Source: Synechococcus sp. HJ21-Hayes
Lineage (GTDB): Bacteria > Cyanobacteriota > Cyanobacteriia > PCC-6307 > Cyanobiaceae
DNA: 64,000 nt
Assembly (NCBI RefSeq): GCF_024345835.1
Contig: NZ_JAGQBW010000005.1
Span: 1 to 64,000, forward strand
Reading direction: 5' to 3'
Below are positions 29,697-38,393 of this stretch, in pieces; position 1 is the stretch's first letter, and each line of letters begins with the position of its first letter. The notes under the pieces were generated by a model that worked only from the letters and a program-made list of their open reading frames with translations, searched no databases and had not been told where the DNA came from. A program made the position numbers and the translations under genes.

Positions 29697-29813
29697 GGTG
29701 ATGGCTCCGAATGTTGCGGGTGCGGGGTGTTCACCCGCCACGCCAATGTGCCCGGGTTGCGGCATCACCAGAAGGGCAAGAACCGCCCCTTTCAGTACGG
29801 CGCTCACGCCTCA

Positions 29814-29853
29814 GGTTCGGCTGGCACCACACAGCTGTGGGGGCAGCCGAACC
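29814..29853 (-). other. Large near-perfect hairpin at the end of the helicase/TA operon
   Basis: Ten-bp perfect outer stem GGTTCGGCTG / CAGCCGAACC (29814-29823 with 29844-29853) enclosing an inner 5-bp stem CCACA/TGTGG. It begins 6 nt after the MEKHLA gene's stop codon. No T-run follows on either strand, so it is a non-canonical terminator or a 3'-end stabilising structure. Confidence 0.6.
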
Positions 29854-29859
29854 ATCGCC

Positions 29860-30348
29860 TCACAGCCACCACCAATCGCTGAAGGCCGCCGCTTGGCCGC
29901 AGGGTTCCTGGGCTTGGTTCCAGAGGGTCCACAGGCGGGCGCCCCGAATCACGAAGCGGCGCCCAGCGCTGTCGATGCGGATGCCGCAGTAGCCGCTGAT
30001 GGCGTGCTGTTCCTGGGCGCTCACCAGCATCTGGGCGCGGCTGGAGCGCTCGGCCGGTTCTGCCGTGAGCCGCGAGGGCATGCCCACCTGCTCGGCCCAG
30101 GGCCGGCGCCACAGGGCCAGGGCGGCCCCGTTGGCATAGGTGAGGCGGGGGCCCGGGTCGCCACTGGGATCCGCGCCGTCATGGGCGAGCACCACCGTTC
30201 CGGCGGCAAACAGCGCCTGGCCCCGTTGCTCCAGGCTGGTGTCGGCACCCAGACCAGCGAGCAGCGGCCGGCCGAAGCCCCGCTGATGGGAGTGGAGAAT
30301 GCGCGCCGCCAGCTCCAGGGCCTCGGCGCTCAACCAGGGGGCGCTCAC
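29860..30348 (-). CDS. MEKHLA-domain protein
   Basis: 162 residues from GTG 30348. MEKHLA domains are PAS-related modules found in plants (HD-ZIP III) and in stand-alone bacterial and cyanobacterial proteins. Here the diagnostic stretches are LTYANGAALALWRRPW, PAERSSRAQMLV and GYCGIRIDSAGRRFVIRGARLW, with a Trp-rich end. Likely a small-molecule or redox sensor, ligand unknown. It starts 5 nt after the SWIM-protein stop, as the last gene of the helicase operon, and is followed by a large hairpin. Confidence 0.82.
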   Translation of the reverse strand: MSAPWLSAEALELAARILHSHQRGFGRPLLAGLGADTSLEQRGQALFAAGTVVLAHDGADPSGDPGPRLTYANGAALALWRRPWAEQVGMPSRLTAEPAERSSRAQMLVSAQEQHAISGYCGIRIDSAGRRFVIRGARLWTLWNQAQEPCGQAAAFSDWWWL

Positions 30349-30353
30349 GCTGC

Positions 30354-31295
30354 TCAGGATCCGCTGCTGCTGGCGGCCTCGTCGCGCCCGGAGCCGGCGG
30401 CCATGGCTGTGGTCATGGCTTGGCTGCTGAAGCCGGTGCCCTGGCCCTTCAGCCGCTCGAGGAAGTGCTGATTGGCGGTGGGGAAGCGGCCATCCTCGGC
30501 GAGGGGCAGCGGCCCGGCCTCGTCGAGGCCGGTATCGCCCTCCATGGCCGGGGTGATCACCACGAGCCCCGCATCGAGGGCGGCGTCGTAGCGCCACCAG
30601 CGGCTGGGATCCTTGATGGCTGCAGGGATGGGCTGCAGGGAGCCATCGGCGGTCGGCTGTGGCAGGCCGGCGGCTGGAGTGCCCTCCTTGTGAGCCTTGG
30701 CTTTGGCTTCCCTGGCCTTCTTGGCCAGGAGCTCGCGGCGCTGGATGGCCAGGTCGGCCAGCAGCTGGTTGCGGGTGCGGCCCCGCATCTGGAACAGCAC
30801 GAAGGGATCTTCGCTGAAGCGCTCGCCCATCAGGTAGTACACGGCGCTCACGTGCTTGCAGGGGTTCACCTTGTCCGGACAGGTGCATTCACTCCGCACC
30901 TCCTGCAACTTGAAGGGGAACAGGCGCTTGCCGCTGGCGGCAAAGGCCCGTTCGATGTCCTGCGGCATCACCCCAGCCAGCAGCTGGGCCGACCAGCGGG
31001 CCTTCTGCCCTAGGGCCTCGAGCACATAGCCCCAGTCCTCGTCGTTGAGCACATCGAGCCAGAGCTTCACCTTGTAGGGCTCGTCTCCGGTGCCCTGCAC
31101 CCGTGCATGCACGCGGCGCCCTTCGAAGCGGATCGAGAGCACGTTGCCCTCGCGGGCATAGGCCCAGGCGCGCTCCAGCCGTTTCTTGAAGCGGTAGCCG
31201 TTGATCAGCTCCATCCACTGCTCCACCCACCAGGGCTGCTGGCCCAGGCCCTGGTCGCCAAGTTGGGTGGTGATGCTGTTGGGGGTGGAGTTCAT
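30354..31295 (-). CDS. SWIM zinc finger protein
   Basis: 313 residues. The SWIM motif C-x-C-x(n)-C-x-H is in ECTCPDKVNPCKHVSAVYYL near residue 140. The N-terminal part (WVEQWMELINGYRFKKRLERAWAYAREGNV) and FVLFQMRGRTRNQLLADL are typical of the SWIM proteins encoded beside SNF2 helicases in bacteria and thought to act with them on DNA or RNA. The C-terminus is low-complexity. ATG 31295. It overlaps the nucleotidyltransferase stop by 4 nt (ATGA), so it is translationally coupled to the toxin-antitoxin-like pair. Confidence 0.9.
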   Translation of the reverse strand: MNSTPNSITTQLGDQGLGQQPWWVEQWMELINGYRFKKRLERAWAYAREGNVLSIRFEGRRVHARVQGTGDEPYKVKLWLDVLNDEDWGYVLEALGQKARWSAQLLAGVMPQDIERAFAASGKRLFPFKLQEVRSECTCPDKVNPCKHVSAVYYLMGERFSEDPFVLFQMRGRTRNQLLADLAIQRRELLAKKAREAKAKAHKEGTPAAGLPQPTADGSLQPIPAAIKDPSRWWRYDAALDAGLVVITPAMEGDTGLDEAGPLPLAEDGRFPTANQHFLERLKGQGTGFSSQAMTTAMAAGSGRDEAASSSGS

Positions 31296-31597
31296 GGGAA
31301 GAGTTTGCCGGCGCGCTGGATGTGGTCCCGCAGGCCCTCGTGGCGGAGGGACTCCCAGTGGGTCACATCAAACAGGTAGGGGGTGGGGAGTGCATCGAGG
31401 GCCTCGCGCAGCTCGGCGCCGCAGTCGTCGGGGGCGCTAAAGGCCAGGTCAATGTCGGAGCCGCGCCAGTGGCTCCCCAGGGCGCGGGAGCCATAGAGCT
31501 TCACCCACTGGATCTGGGGGAAGCGTTGCAGGCAGCCCTGGATCTCGGCCACGGTGTCCTCGGGCAGGCCGTGGCTGCTGGCGGGCGAGGGGGTCAT
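31292..31597 (-). CDS. MntA-like minimal nucleotidyltransferase (antitoxin candidate)
   Basis: 101 residues. The nucleotidyltransferase signature G-S-x10-D-x-D is complete: Gly-36 and Ser-37 in KLYGSRALG and Asp-48/Asp-50 in RGSDIDLAF. In type VII toxin-antitoxin systems MntA AMPylates a tyrosine of the HEPN toxin to neutralise it. Here the gene follows the HEPN gene with a 4-nt overlap, the usual HepT-MntA order. It is shorter than characterised MntA (about 139 aa). Confidence 0.85.
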   Translation of the reverse strand: MTPSPASSHGLPEDTVAEIQGCLQRFPQIQWVKLYGSRALGSHWRGSDIDLAFSAPDDCGAELREALDALPTPYLFDVTHWESLRHEGLRDHIQRAGKLFP

Positions 31598-32016
31598 GGC
31601 TTGGCTTCCTGGCGGACACGCTCCTCCAGGCTGTTGTGCAGCCCTTGCAATTCTGGCCAGTAGCGCTCGCAGATCAGCGCGGCGGCCTGCTGAGCGCGGG
31701 CTTGGTCGTAGGTGTGTGCCATCAGATTGCGCTGCTCGAGCATGTCGATCCAGAGCTGGCCGTTCTCCAGCAGCCCGGTGGCAAAGGCTTGCTTGAGCAC
31801 CTCCCGCGGCAGCTTCACATCGAGGCCGTTCCAGCTGAGCAGATCTTTGAGGGTTTTCCAGCTGAGCTCAAAGCTGAACTCGTAGGCCTTGATCAGGGCG
31901 ATCACAATCAGCTCGTCGTCTGGCTTGGCGTCGTGGGCTGTGATGGCCGCCTGGAGCTGCTTGAGAGCCCGCTGCAGGTTCTCGAAGCGCTGGTGCCAGC
32001 GGAGGTCGGCGCTCAT
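31594..32016 (-). CDS. HepT-like HEPN-domain RNase toxin (HI0074 family)
   Basis: 140 residues, all helical. The active motif R-x4-H-x-Y is intact: Arg-96, His-101 and Tyr-103 in EQRNLMAHTYD, where the Tyr is the residue AMPylated in HepT. The rest matches the HI0074 'nucleotidyltransferase substrate binding' family ([37 protein letters not shown]). Predicted RNase neutralised by the MntA-like neighbour. ATG 32016 overlaps the helicase stop by 4 nt, and its own stop overlaps the mntA start by 4 nt. Confidence 0.88.
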   Translation of the reverse strand: MSADLRWHQRFENLQRALKQLQAAITAHDAKPDDELIVIALIKAYEFSFELSWKTLKDLLSWNGLDVKLPREVLKQAFATGLLENGQLWIDMLEQRNLMAHTYDQARAQQAAALICERYWPELQGLHNSLEERVRQEAKP

Positions 32017-35000
32017 TCGTCCGTGAGGGCCACCAGTTCCTTGAGCTGGCCCATCTCCAGACCACCGAGCCAATCTTCGCCGGAGCCCACGATCTCTTCG
32101 GCCAGTTTCGACTTCTCCTTGATCATGCGGTCGATCCGCTCCTCCACCGAGCCGCTGGTGATGAACTTGTGCACCAGCACGCGGTTTTGCTGGCCGATGC
32201 GATAGGCGCGGTCGGTGGCCTGGTTTTCCACGGCCGGGTTCCACCAGCGGTCGATGTGGAACACATGGCTGGCCCGGGTGAGGTTGAGGCCCACGCCGCC
32301 TGCCTTGAGCGACAGCAGGAACAGCTGCGGGCCGCGGGGATCGTCCTGGAAGCGATCCACCATCGCCTGGCGCTCCACCTTGCTGGTGTTGCCGTAGAGG
32401 AACGGCACCTCCTGGCGCCACTTGCGCTCCAGGTGGGCCTTGAGCAGGTGGCCCCACTCGGCGAACTGGGTGAACAGCAGGGCCCGATCGCCGGCTTCGA
32501 TCACCTCCTCGAGGATTTCCTCCAGCCGCTGCACCTTGGCGCTGCGGGCGGCGAAGCTGCTGGCGGCCTCGCCCTGGGCGGCGGCTTCGGGGTCCTCCTT
32601 GAGGGCCAGGGCGGGGTGGTTGCAGATCTGCTTGAGCTTGGTGAGCAGGGCCAGCACCTGGCCGTGTTTCTGGCCCAGGGGCGCCCGGGCGATGGCATCG
32701 AGGCTCTGCTCAACGGTGGTGTTGTAGAGCTTCTTCTGCTCGGGGGCGAGGCCCACCCATTCGCTCAGTTCCACCTTTTCGGGCAGGTCGGAAATGATCG
32801 ACTTGTCGGTTTTGAGGCGCCGCAGGATGAAGGGGCCCACGCGGCCCTTGAGGTCCCGCAGGGACGACATATCGCCGTAGCGCTCGATCGGCAGGCGGTA
32901 GCGCTGGCGGAAGAAGGGCTCATCACCCAGCACTTTGGGGTTGAGGAAATCCATCAACGCCCACAGCTCGCTGACGCGGTTCTCCACCGGCGTGCCGGTG
33001 AGGGCGATCCGAAAACGACTGCCCCCCTTGCCACCCCGGCCCGGGCGCCCCAGATCCCGCGCCGCCATCGATTGCTTGGCGTTGTGGTTCTTGATGGCCT
33101 GGGCTTCGTCGATCACCACGCCCTGCCAGTCCACGCTTTCCAGCAGCTCGCTATCCCGCTGCACCAGCCCATAGGTGGTGAGCACCAGATCCACCCCCTT
33201 GAGGGCTTTCTTCAGGGCCGCATCGGTGTTGGGCCGGCGGGGACCGTAGTGCTCGCGCACCTCCAGATCGGGGGTGAAGGCGGCGGCTTCCCGCTTCCAG
33301 TTGGTGAGCACCGAGGTGGGTGCCACCAGCAGCACGGGGCGCTTGAGCTCCTCCTCGGCTTTGAGGTGCTGAATGAAGGCCAGCAATTGGATCGTTTTGC
33401 CCAGGCCCATGTCGTCGGCCAGGCAGGCGCCCTGGTCGAACCGGTGCAGGAAGGCGAGCCAGCCGAGGCCGCGTTCCTGATACGGCCGCAGCTGGCCGGC
33501 GAAGCCAGGCGGTGCCGGCAGGGGGTCGGGCGCCTTCTGCTGGTGGTATTGCTCCAGCACCGCTTGCAGCCGTGGGCCGGAGTTGAAGGCGTGCACCGGC
33601 AGGCGCTGCAGGGTTTCCCCCTCGTTGCCGGTGATGCGCAGGGCGTCGTCGAGGTGGAAGGGGGGCTCCGCGGCGCAGAACTTCTCGGCGTTCTTGAGGT
33701 CGAGGGGCCGCAGTTCGATCCACACGCCCTTGTGTTGCACCAGCGGGCTGCGTTTTGCCGACAGCCGCTCGAGGTCCTTGAGGGTGAGGGTGACGCCGCC
33801 GATCATGAAATCCCAGCGCCACTCCAGGCTTTCGCCCAGGGTGAACCCGCGGGACTTCTCCGGCAGTTCGGCCGTGATGGCCAGGCCGAGGCGGGAGGCC
33901 AGACCCCCCGAGAGGCTGGCGGGCAGCACCACGCCGACGCCCACATCGCGCAGTTTGGCGGCGGCGGTGCGCACCAGCACGAAGGCCTCAGCTGGCGTGA
34001 GTTGCATCGCCTCGGGGGTGGCCGCATCCAGGCCCCGTTCGATCGGCTCGAAGGCCAGCAGCGCCCGGCCCATGCCTTCCAGTAGCAGCGCCCCCGGCTG
34101 CTCCAAGCTCAGTTCGCCCAGGGCCAGGGGCTTGTCGCCCGCCGCCCACACCAGCCCCGCGGCCACCCGCAGGCTGGGATCGGCTTCCGCTTGCAGCCCG
34201 AAGCGCAGCTCCCAGAGTTCTTCGCCCTCGGGCGGGGTGAACAGCTCGAGGCAGGCCCGGGCTGGAGCCACCTTGCCCGCCACCGCCTCGCGCCAGTGGT
34301 GGCTGGCGATGCCAAGGCGCTCGCTGTCCTCCTCATCGAGCTCGAGCTTGCCGTCGTGGGAGGCCAGGCCCGCTTCCCAGGCGGCCAGCAGGGGATCGAG
34401 GCCCTCGCCACCGGGCGCGAACGCCGCCCGCAGCTGGCCGTCCACCAGTTTCTCCACCAGGCTGGCCACGAACAGGCGGTTCGAGCGGGGTCGTCCGCAG
34501 GCCAGGTGGGAGTCGGTGCTGGCGGCGGCCACCACCTGGGGCATCTGCCCGGCGAGATCTTCCAGGCGGCGCCGATCGTCCTCCCGGTTGAGTAGCGGCT
34601 TCCAGCTGGCCTTGCCCTCGCCCGCATCCGGTAGCCAGCGCCCGCGGGCGATCAGGCTCAGGCACCAGCGCTGCAGGTGGGCCCACCAGCGCAGATCGTC
34701 GGCCAGGCCTGCCTCGGCGAAGCCGGAGAGGGGCAGCAGGTTGAGCCACTCGGCGGCCGGGCCCGGCTTGAGCAGCCAGCCCTCCACCTGCCAGGGCCAC
34801 CAGCTGATCTCCTTGGGCAGGGGTTCACCGGCCTGCATCGGCAGCCCGCTCCAGGCGGCGCTGTGGCTGGTTTTGGTGCCCTTGGCCCCCTGCTGACGGC
34901 TGGGCAGGGTGAGGGTGGCGCTGGCTTGGCGCAGGTCTTCCGACCAGAAGTGGTTGTCGTCCAGCCAGGTGGCCAGCTCGTCGAGGTCGAGGCCCAGGGG

Positions 35001-35147
35001 GTGGAGCGGCGCTTCGGTACCAGGCTGCACCGGTTCGGCCACCCGCCAGGTGTCCGCCCAGATCAGCAGGCCCGCGGAGGGGGCCTTGCCTTTGGCGAAG
35101 CTTCCCGCAGGGACAGCGGGCAGCCAGGTGGCGTGCAGCAGGCTCAT
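32013..35147 (-). CDS. SNF2-family DNA helicase/translocase with DUF3670-type N-terminus
   Basis: 1044 residues. The N-terminal half has the SNF2_assoc (DUF3670-like) region typical of bacterial HepA-like enzymes paired with SWIM proteins. The ATPase core follows: Walker [13 protein letters not shown] (about residue 580), DEAQ box [11 protein letters not shown] (about 680), [19 protein letters not shown], and motifs V-VI near 980 ([23 protein letters not shown] split around the arginine fingers). ATP-driven dsDNA translocase, target unknown. ATG 35147. First gene of a five-gene minus-strand operon. Confidence 0.95.
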   Translation of the reverse strand: MSLLHATWLPAVPAGSFAKGKAPSAGLLIWADTWRVAEPVQPGTEAPLHPLGLDLDELATWLDDNHFWSEDLRQASATLTLPSRQQGAKGTKTSHSAAWSGLPMQAGEPLPKEISWWPWQVEGWLLKPGPAAEWLNLLPLSGFAEAGLADDLRWWAHLQRWCLSLIARGRWLPDAGEGKASWKPLLNREDDRRRLEDLAGQMPQVVAAASTDSHLACGRPRSNRLFVASLVEKLVDGQLRAAFAPGGEGLDPLLAAWEAGLASHDGKLELDEEDSERLGIASHHWREAVAGKVAPARACLELFTPPEGEELWELRFGLQAEADPSLRVAAGLVWAAGDKPLALGELSLEQPGALLLEGMGRALLAFEPIERGLDAATPEAMQLTPAEAFVLVRTAAAKLRDVGVGVVLPASLSGGLASRLGLAITAELPEKSRGFTLGESLEWRWDFMIGGVTLTLKDLERLSAKRSPLVQHKGVWIELRPLDLKNAEKFCAAEPPFHLDDALRITGNEGETLQRLPVHAFNSGPRLQAVLEQYHQQKAPDPLPAPPGFAGQLRPYQERGLGWLAFLHRFDQGACLADDMGLGKTIQLLAFIQHLKAEEELKRPVLLVAPTSVLTNWKREAAAFTPDLEVREHYGPRRPNTDAALKKALKGVDLVLTTYGLVQRDSELLESVDWQGVVIDEAQAIKNHNAKQSMAARDLGRPGRGGKGGSRFRIALTGTPVENRVSELWALMDFLNPKVLGDEPFFRQRYRLPIERYGDMSSLRDLKGRVGPFILRRLKTDKSIISDLPEKVELSEWVGLAPEQKKLYNTTVEQSLDAIARAPLGQKHGQVLALLTKLKQICNHPALALKEDPEAAAQGEAASSFAARSAKVQRLEEILEEVIEAGDRALLFTQFAEWGHLLKAHLERKWRQEVPFLYGNTSKVERQAMVDRFQDDPRGPQLFLLSLKAGGVGLNLTRASHVFHIDRWWNPAVENQATDRAYRIGQQNRVLVHKFITSGSVEERIDRMIKEKSKLAEEIVGSGEDWLGGLEMGQLKELVALTDE

Positions 35148-35193
35148 GGGGGCGGGGGAGGTCGCCTGGGCGCAACGGTCGCTGGAGTGGCCT

Positions 35194-35616
35194 TCAGGTT
35201 CGGAGCGCTGGCAGCACCCGTGTCGCGAAGGCTCGTGTTCCGTGCAACAGCAGGGCGGCGCCGATCAACGGCAGCCATGCACGGATTAACCCCATCATCA
35301 CAGCTGGCCCGACCATGGCCAAGGCCTGGGGGATCGGCTCGTCAGCCGGCCAGGACACAACCGCCGGCAATCCCAGGCTGTGGATGCCGCATACGGCCCC
35401 CACCAGGCCGGCCTGCAGGTGGCTGTCGTCCGGGTCCACCCGTTGCAGGTGGAAGGCCAGCAGGCCGTAGAAGAACCCGCAGCCCCCGGCCCGCAGGGCC
35501 GCTCCCAGCCCGAGGGGAAGCCCGAGGGCCAGGGCGGCCAGGCCGGCCCCGAGGGCCCAGGCAATCGAGCGCAGCCGCAGCTGCTGGCGTGTTGGCGCGC
35601 TCAAGGTCTGCGGCAA
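35194..35616 (-). CDS. Hypothetical integral membrane protein (about 140 aa)
   Basis: Very hydrophobic, with about four predicted spans ([70 protein letters not shown]). No family recognised. The apparent start is a TTG at 35616, and a second TTG four codons later is equally possible, so the N-terminus is uncertain. It is divergent from alaS with 53 nt between starts and sits upstream of the helicase operon on the same strand (46-nt gap), so it might be cotranscribed. Confidence 0.6.
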   Translation of the reverse strand: MPQTLSAPTRQQLRLRSIAWALGAGLAALALGLPLGLGAALRAGGCGFFYGLLAFHLQRVDPDDSHLQAGLVGAVCGIHSLGLPAVVSWPADEPIPQALAMVGPAVMMGLIRAWLPLIGAALLLHGTRAFATRVLPALRT

Positions 35617-35669
35617 GCCGGGTCCTGTGCTGGGCGATCATGCCCTGTTCAGGGTTGTTTTGCAGAGTC

Positions 35670-38351
35670 ATGGCCGGCGCCGCCCCTCGCACTGGTTGCC
35701 CCCGAAGCGGTGCTGAGATCCGGGCGGCCTTCCTCGCCTTCTTTGAGCAGCGGGGCCACAGGCCGATGGCCAGCGCCTCGCTGATCCCGGACGACCCCAC
35801 GGTGCTGCTCACCATCGCCGGCATGTTGCCCTTCAAGCCCGTGTTCCTCGGGCAGCAGGAGCGGCCGGCGTCGCGGGCCACCAGTTCTCAGAAATGCATC
35901 CGCACCAACGACATCGAGAACGTGGGCCGCACGGCGCGGCATCACACCTTCTTCGAGATGCTCGGCAACTTCTCCTTCGGCGATTACTTCAAGGAGCAGG
36001 CGATCCAGTGGGCCTGGGAGTTGAGCACCGAGGTGTTCGGGCTCTCGCCGCAGAACTTGGTGGTGAGCGTCTTCCGCGAGGACGACGAGGCTGAGGTGAT
36101 CTGGCGCGATCGGGTGGGGGTGAACCCCAAGCGGATCATCCGCATGGATGAGGCCGATAACTTCTGGGCTTCAGGCCCCACCGGCCCCTGCGGCCCCTGC
36201 TCGGAGATCTACTACGACTTCAAGCCCGAACTCGGCGACGAAGGCATCGATCTGGAGGACGACAGCCGGTTCATCGAGTTCTACAACCTGGTGTTCATGC
36301 AGTACAACCGCGACGCAGAGGGCACCCTCACGCCGCTGGCCAACCGCAACATCGACACCGGCATGGGTCTCGAGCGCATGGCTCAGATCCTGCAGGCGGT
36401 GCCCAACAACTACGAAACGGATCTGATCTACCCGCTGATTGAAACGGCGGCGGGCCTGGCCGGGATTGAGTACCCCGCCCTCGACGACAAGGGCAAGACA
36501 AGCCTCAAGGTGATCGGCGACCACAGCCGTGCCATCACCCAGCTGATCTGCGATGGTGTGACGGCCTCAAACCTCGGCCGCGGCTACATCCTGCGTCGGC
36601 TGTTGCGCCGAGTGGTCCGTCATGGACGCCTTCTCGGTATCGACAAGCCGTTCTTGACGGCGATGGGTGAGGCGTCGATTGCCTTGATGCAAGCGGCCTA
36701 CCCGCAGCTACTGGAACGCCGCGAGGTGATCCTGGCCGAGCTCGCCCGCGAGGAGGCCCGCTTCCTGGAAACCCTGGAGCGGGGCGAGAAGCTGCTGGCC
36801 GAGGTGCTAGTGGCCAAGCCCACCCAGATCAGCGGCGAACAGGCCTTCGAGCTCTACGACACCTACGGCTTCCCGCTTGAGCTCACCGAGGAGATTGCCG
36901 AAGAGCACGGCCTCACCGTGGATCTGGCCGGCTTTGAGGCGGCCATGGAGGCCCAGCGCCAGCGGGCCAAGGCCGCGGCGGTGAGCCTCGACCTCACTCT
37001 GCAGGAGGCGATTGATCAGGTGGCCGCCGCCGCCGAGGCCACCGCCTTCAAGGGCTACGAGCAGCTGGAGCACCCCAGTTGTGTGCTGGCCCTGGTGGTG
37101 AACGGTGAACCGGCCGAGCGCGCCGGCGCCGGCGATGCCGTGCAGCTGGTGCTCGACACCACGCCTTTCTATGGCGAGGGCGGCGGCCAGGTGGGCGATC
37201 GGGGCGTGCTCTGCGGTCAGGGGGCCGATGGAGCTGGCTTGATCGTGGCGATCGAGGCGGTGTCGCGCAACCGCAGCGTGTTTGTGCACACCGGTCGGGT
37301 GGAGCGCGGCAGCCTGGCCATCGGTGATCTTGTGAACGCCCAGGTGGATCGCGCCTGCCGGCGTCGCGCCCAGGCCAACCACACGGCCACCCACCTGCTG
37401 CAGTCGGCCCTCAAGCAGGTGGTGGATCCGGGCATCGGCCAGGCCGGTTCCCTGGTGGATTTCGACCGCCTCCGTTTCGACTTCCACTGCCCACGGGCCG
37501 TGACGCCGGCGGAGCTGGAGCAGATCGAGGTCCTGATCAACGGCTGGATCGCTGATGCCCACACCCTCCAAGTGCAGGAGATGGCGATCGAGCAGGCCAA
37601 GGCCGCCGGCGCTGTGGCGATGTTCGGGGAGAAGTATGCCGATGTGGTGCGGGTGGTGGACGTACCCGGCGTGTCGATGGAGCTCTGCGGCGGCACCCAC
37701 GTGGCCAACACCGCCGAGATCGGCCTGTTCAAGATCGTTGCGGAATCCGGGGTGGCCGCCGGGATCCGCCGGATTGAGGCGGTGGCCGGCCCGGCGGTGC
37801 TGGCCTACCTCAACGAGCGCGATGCCGTGGTGAAGCAGCTGGGCGAGCGCTTCAAGGCCCAGCCGGCGGAGATCGTGGAGCGCGTTGCGGCGCTGCAGGA
37901 GGAGCTCAAGGCCACCGGTAAAGCACTGGCGGCGGCCCGCGAGGAGCTGGCCCTGGCCAAGTCCGCGGCGCTGGCCGGCCAGGCCGAAGCGCTGGGCGCT
38001 TTCCAGCTGCTGGTGGCGCGCCTGGATGGCGTGGAGGGTGGTGGCCTGCAGAGCGCCGCCCAGGGCCTGGCCGATCAGCTCGGCGAGGGCGCGGCTGTGG
38101 TGCTCGGCGGCCTGCCCGATCCCGCCGATCTGGGCAAGGTGATCCTGGTGGCGGCCTTTGGCAAGGCCGTGATCGCCGAGGGGCAGCAGGCGGGCAAGTT
38201 CATCGGTGGTGTGGCCAAGCGCTGTGGTGGTGGCGGCGGCGGCCGGCCCAACCTTGCCCAGGCGGGTGGGCGCGATGGCGCGGCCCTCGCGGGGGCCCTG
38301 GATGCCGCCCGGCAGGAGCTGGCGGTGGCCCTGGGCCCAGCCAGCTGCTGA
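35670..38351 (+). CDS. alaS: Alanine--tRNA ligase
   Basis: 893 residues from ATG 35670, normal length. The class II catalytic domain begins [21 protein letters not shown], with [18 protein letters not shown] and the [12 protein letters not shown] loop. The editing domain has the zinc-binding HTATHLLQ and [13 protein letters not shown] motifs, and the C-Ala domain follows ([14 protein letters not shown]). Charges tRNA-Ala and clears Ser/Gly mischarging. The long frame upstream of 35670 runs antisense to the helicase gene and was rejected. Confidence 0.98.
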   Translation: MAGAAPRTGCPRSGAEIRAAFLAFFEQRGHRPMASASLIPDDPTVLLTIAGMLPFKPVFLGQQERPASRATSSQKCIRTNDIENVGRTARHHTFFEMLGNFSFGDYFKEQAIQWAWELSTEVFGLSPQNLVVSVFREDDEAEVIWRDRVGVNPKRIIRMDEADNFWASGPTGPCGPCSEIYYDFKPELGDEGIDLEDDSRFIEFYNLVFMQYNRDAEGTLTPLANRNIDTGMGLERMAQILQAVPNNYETDLIYPLIETAAGLAGIEYPALDDKGKTSLKVIGDHSRAITQLICDGVTASNLGRGYILRRLLRRVVRHGRLLGIDKPFLTAMGEASIALMQAAYPQLLERREVILAELAREEARFLETLERGEKLLAEVLVAKPTQISGEQAFELYDTYGFPLELTEEIAEEHGLTVDLAGFEAAMEAQRQRAKAAAVSLDLTLQEAIDQVAAAAEATAFKGYEQLEHPSCVLALVVNGEPAERAGAGDAVQLVLDTTPFYGEGGGQVGDRGVLCGQGADGAGLIVAIEAVSRNRSVFVHTGRVERGSLAIGDLVNAQVDRACRRRAQANHTATHLLQSALKQVVDPGIGQAGSLVDFDRLRFDFHCPRAVTPAELEQIEVLINGWIADAHTLQVQEMAIEQAKAAGAVAMFGEKYADVVRVVDVPGVSMELCGGTHVANTAEIGLFKIVAESGVAAGIRRIEAVAGPAVLAYLNERDAVVKQLGERFKAQPAEIVERVAALQEELKATGKALAAAREELALAKSAALAGQAEALGAFQLLVARLDGVEGGGLQSAAQGLADQLGEGAAVVLGGLPDPADLGKVILVAAFGKAVIAEGQQAGKFIGGVAKRCGGGGGGRPNLAQAGGRDGAALAGALDAARQELAVALGPASC

Positions 38352-38393
38352 ACCGTTCCCCGTGGCTCACGCCCTGCTGGTGCTGGCCAGGCC

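Noticed and set aside
29697-29807. N-terminal extension of Hsp20 to an ATG at 29807
   Set aside because: Low-complexity and not family-like; the RBS-supported ATG at 29696 begins the conserved N-terminal helix.
32169-34085. Long plus-strand frame opposite the SNF2 helicase
   Set aside because: Antisense shadow of the conserved helicase motifs.
34677-35669. In-frame 5' extension of alaS
   Set aside because: Runs antisense through the helicase gene; alaS similarity begins after ATG 35670.
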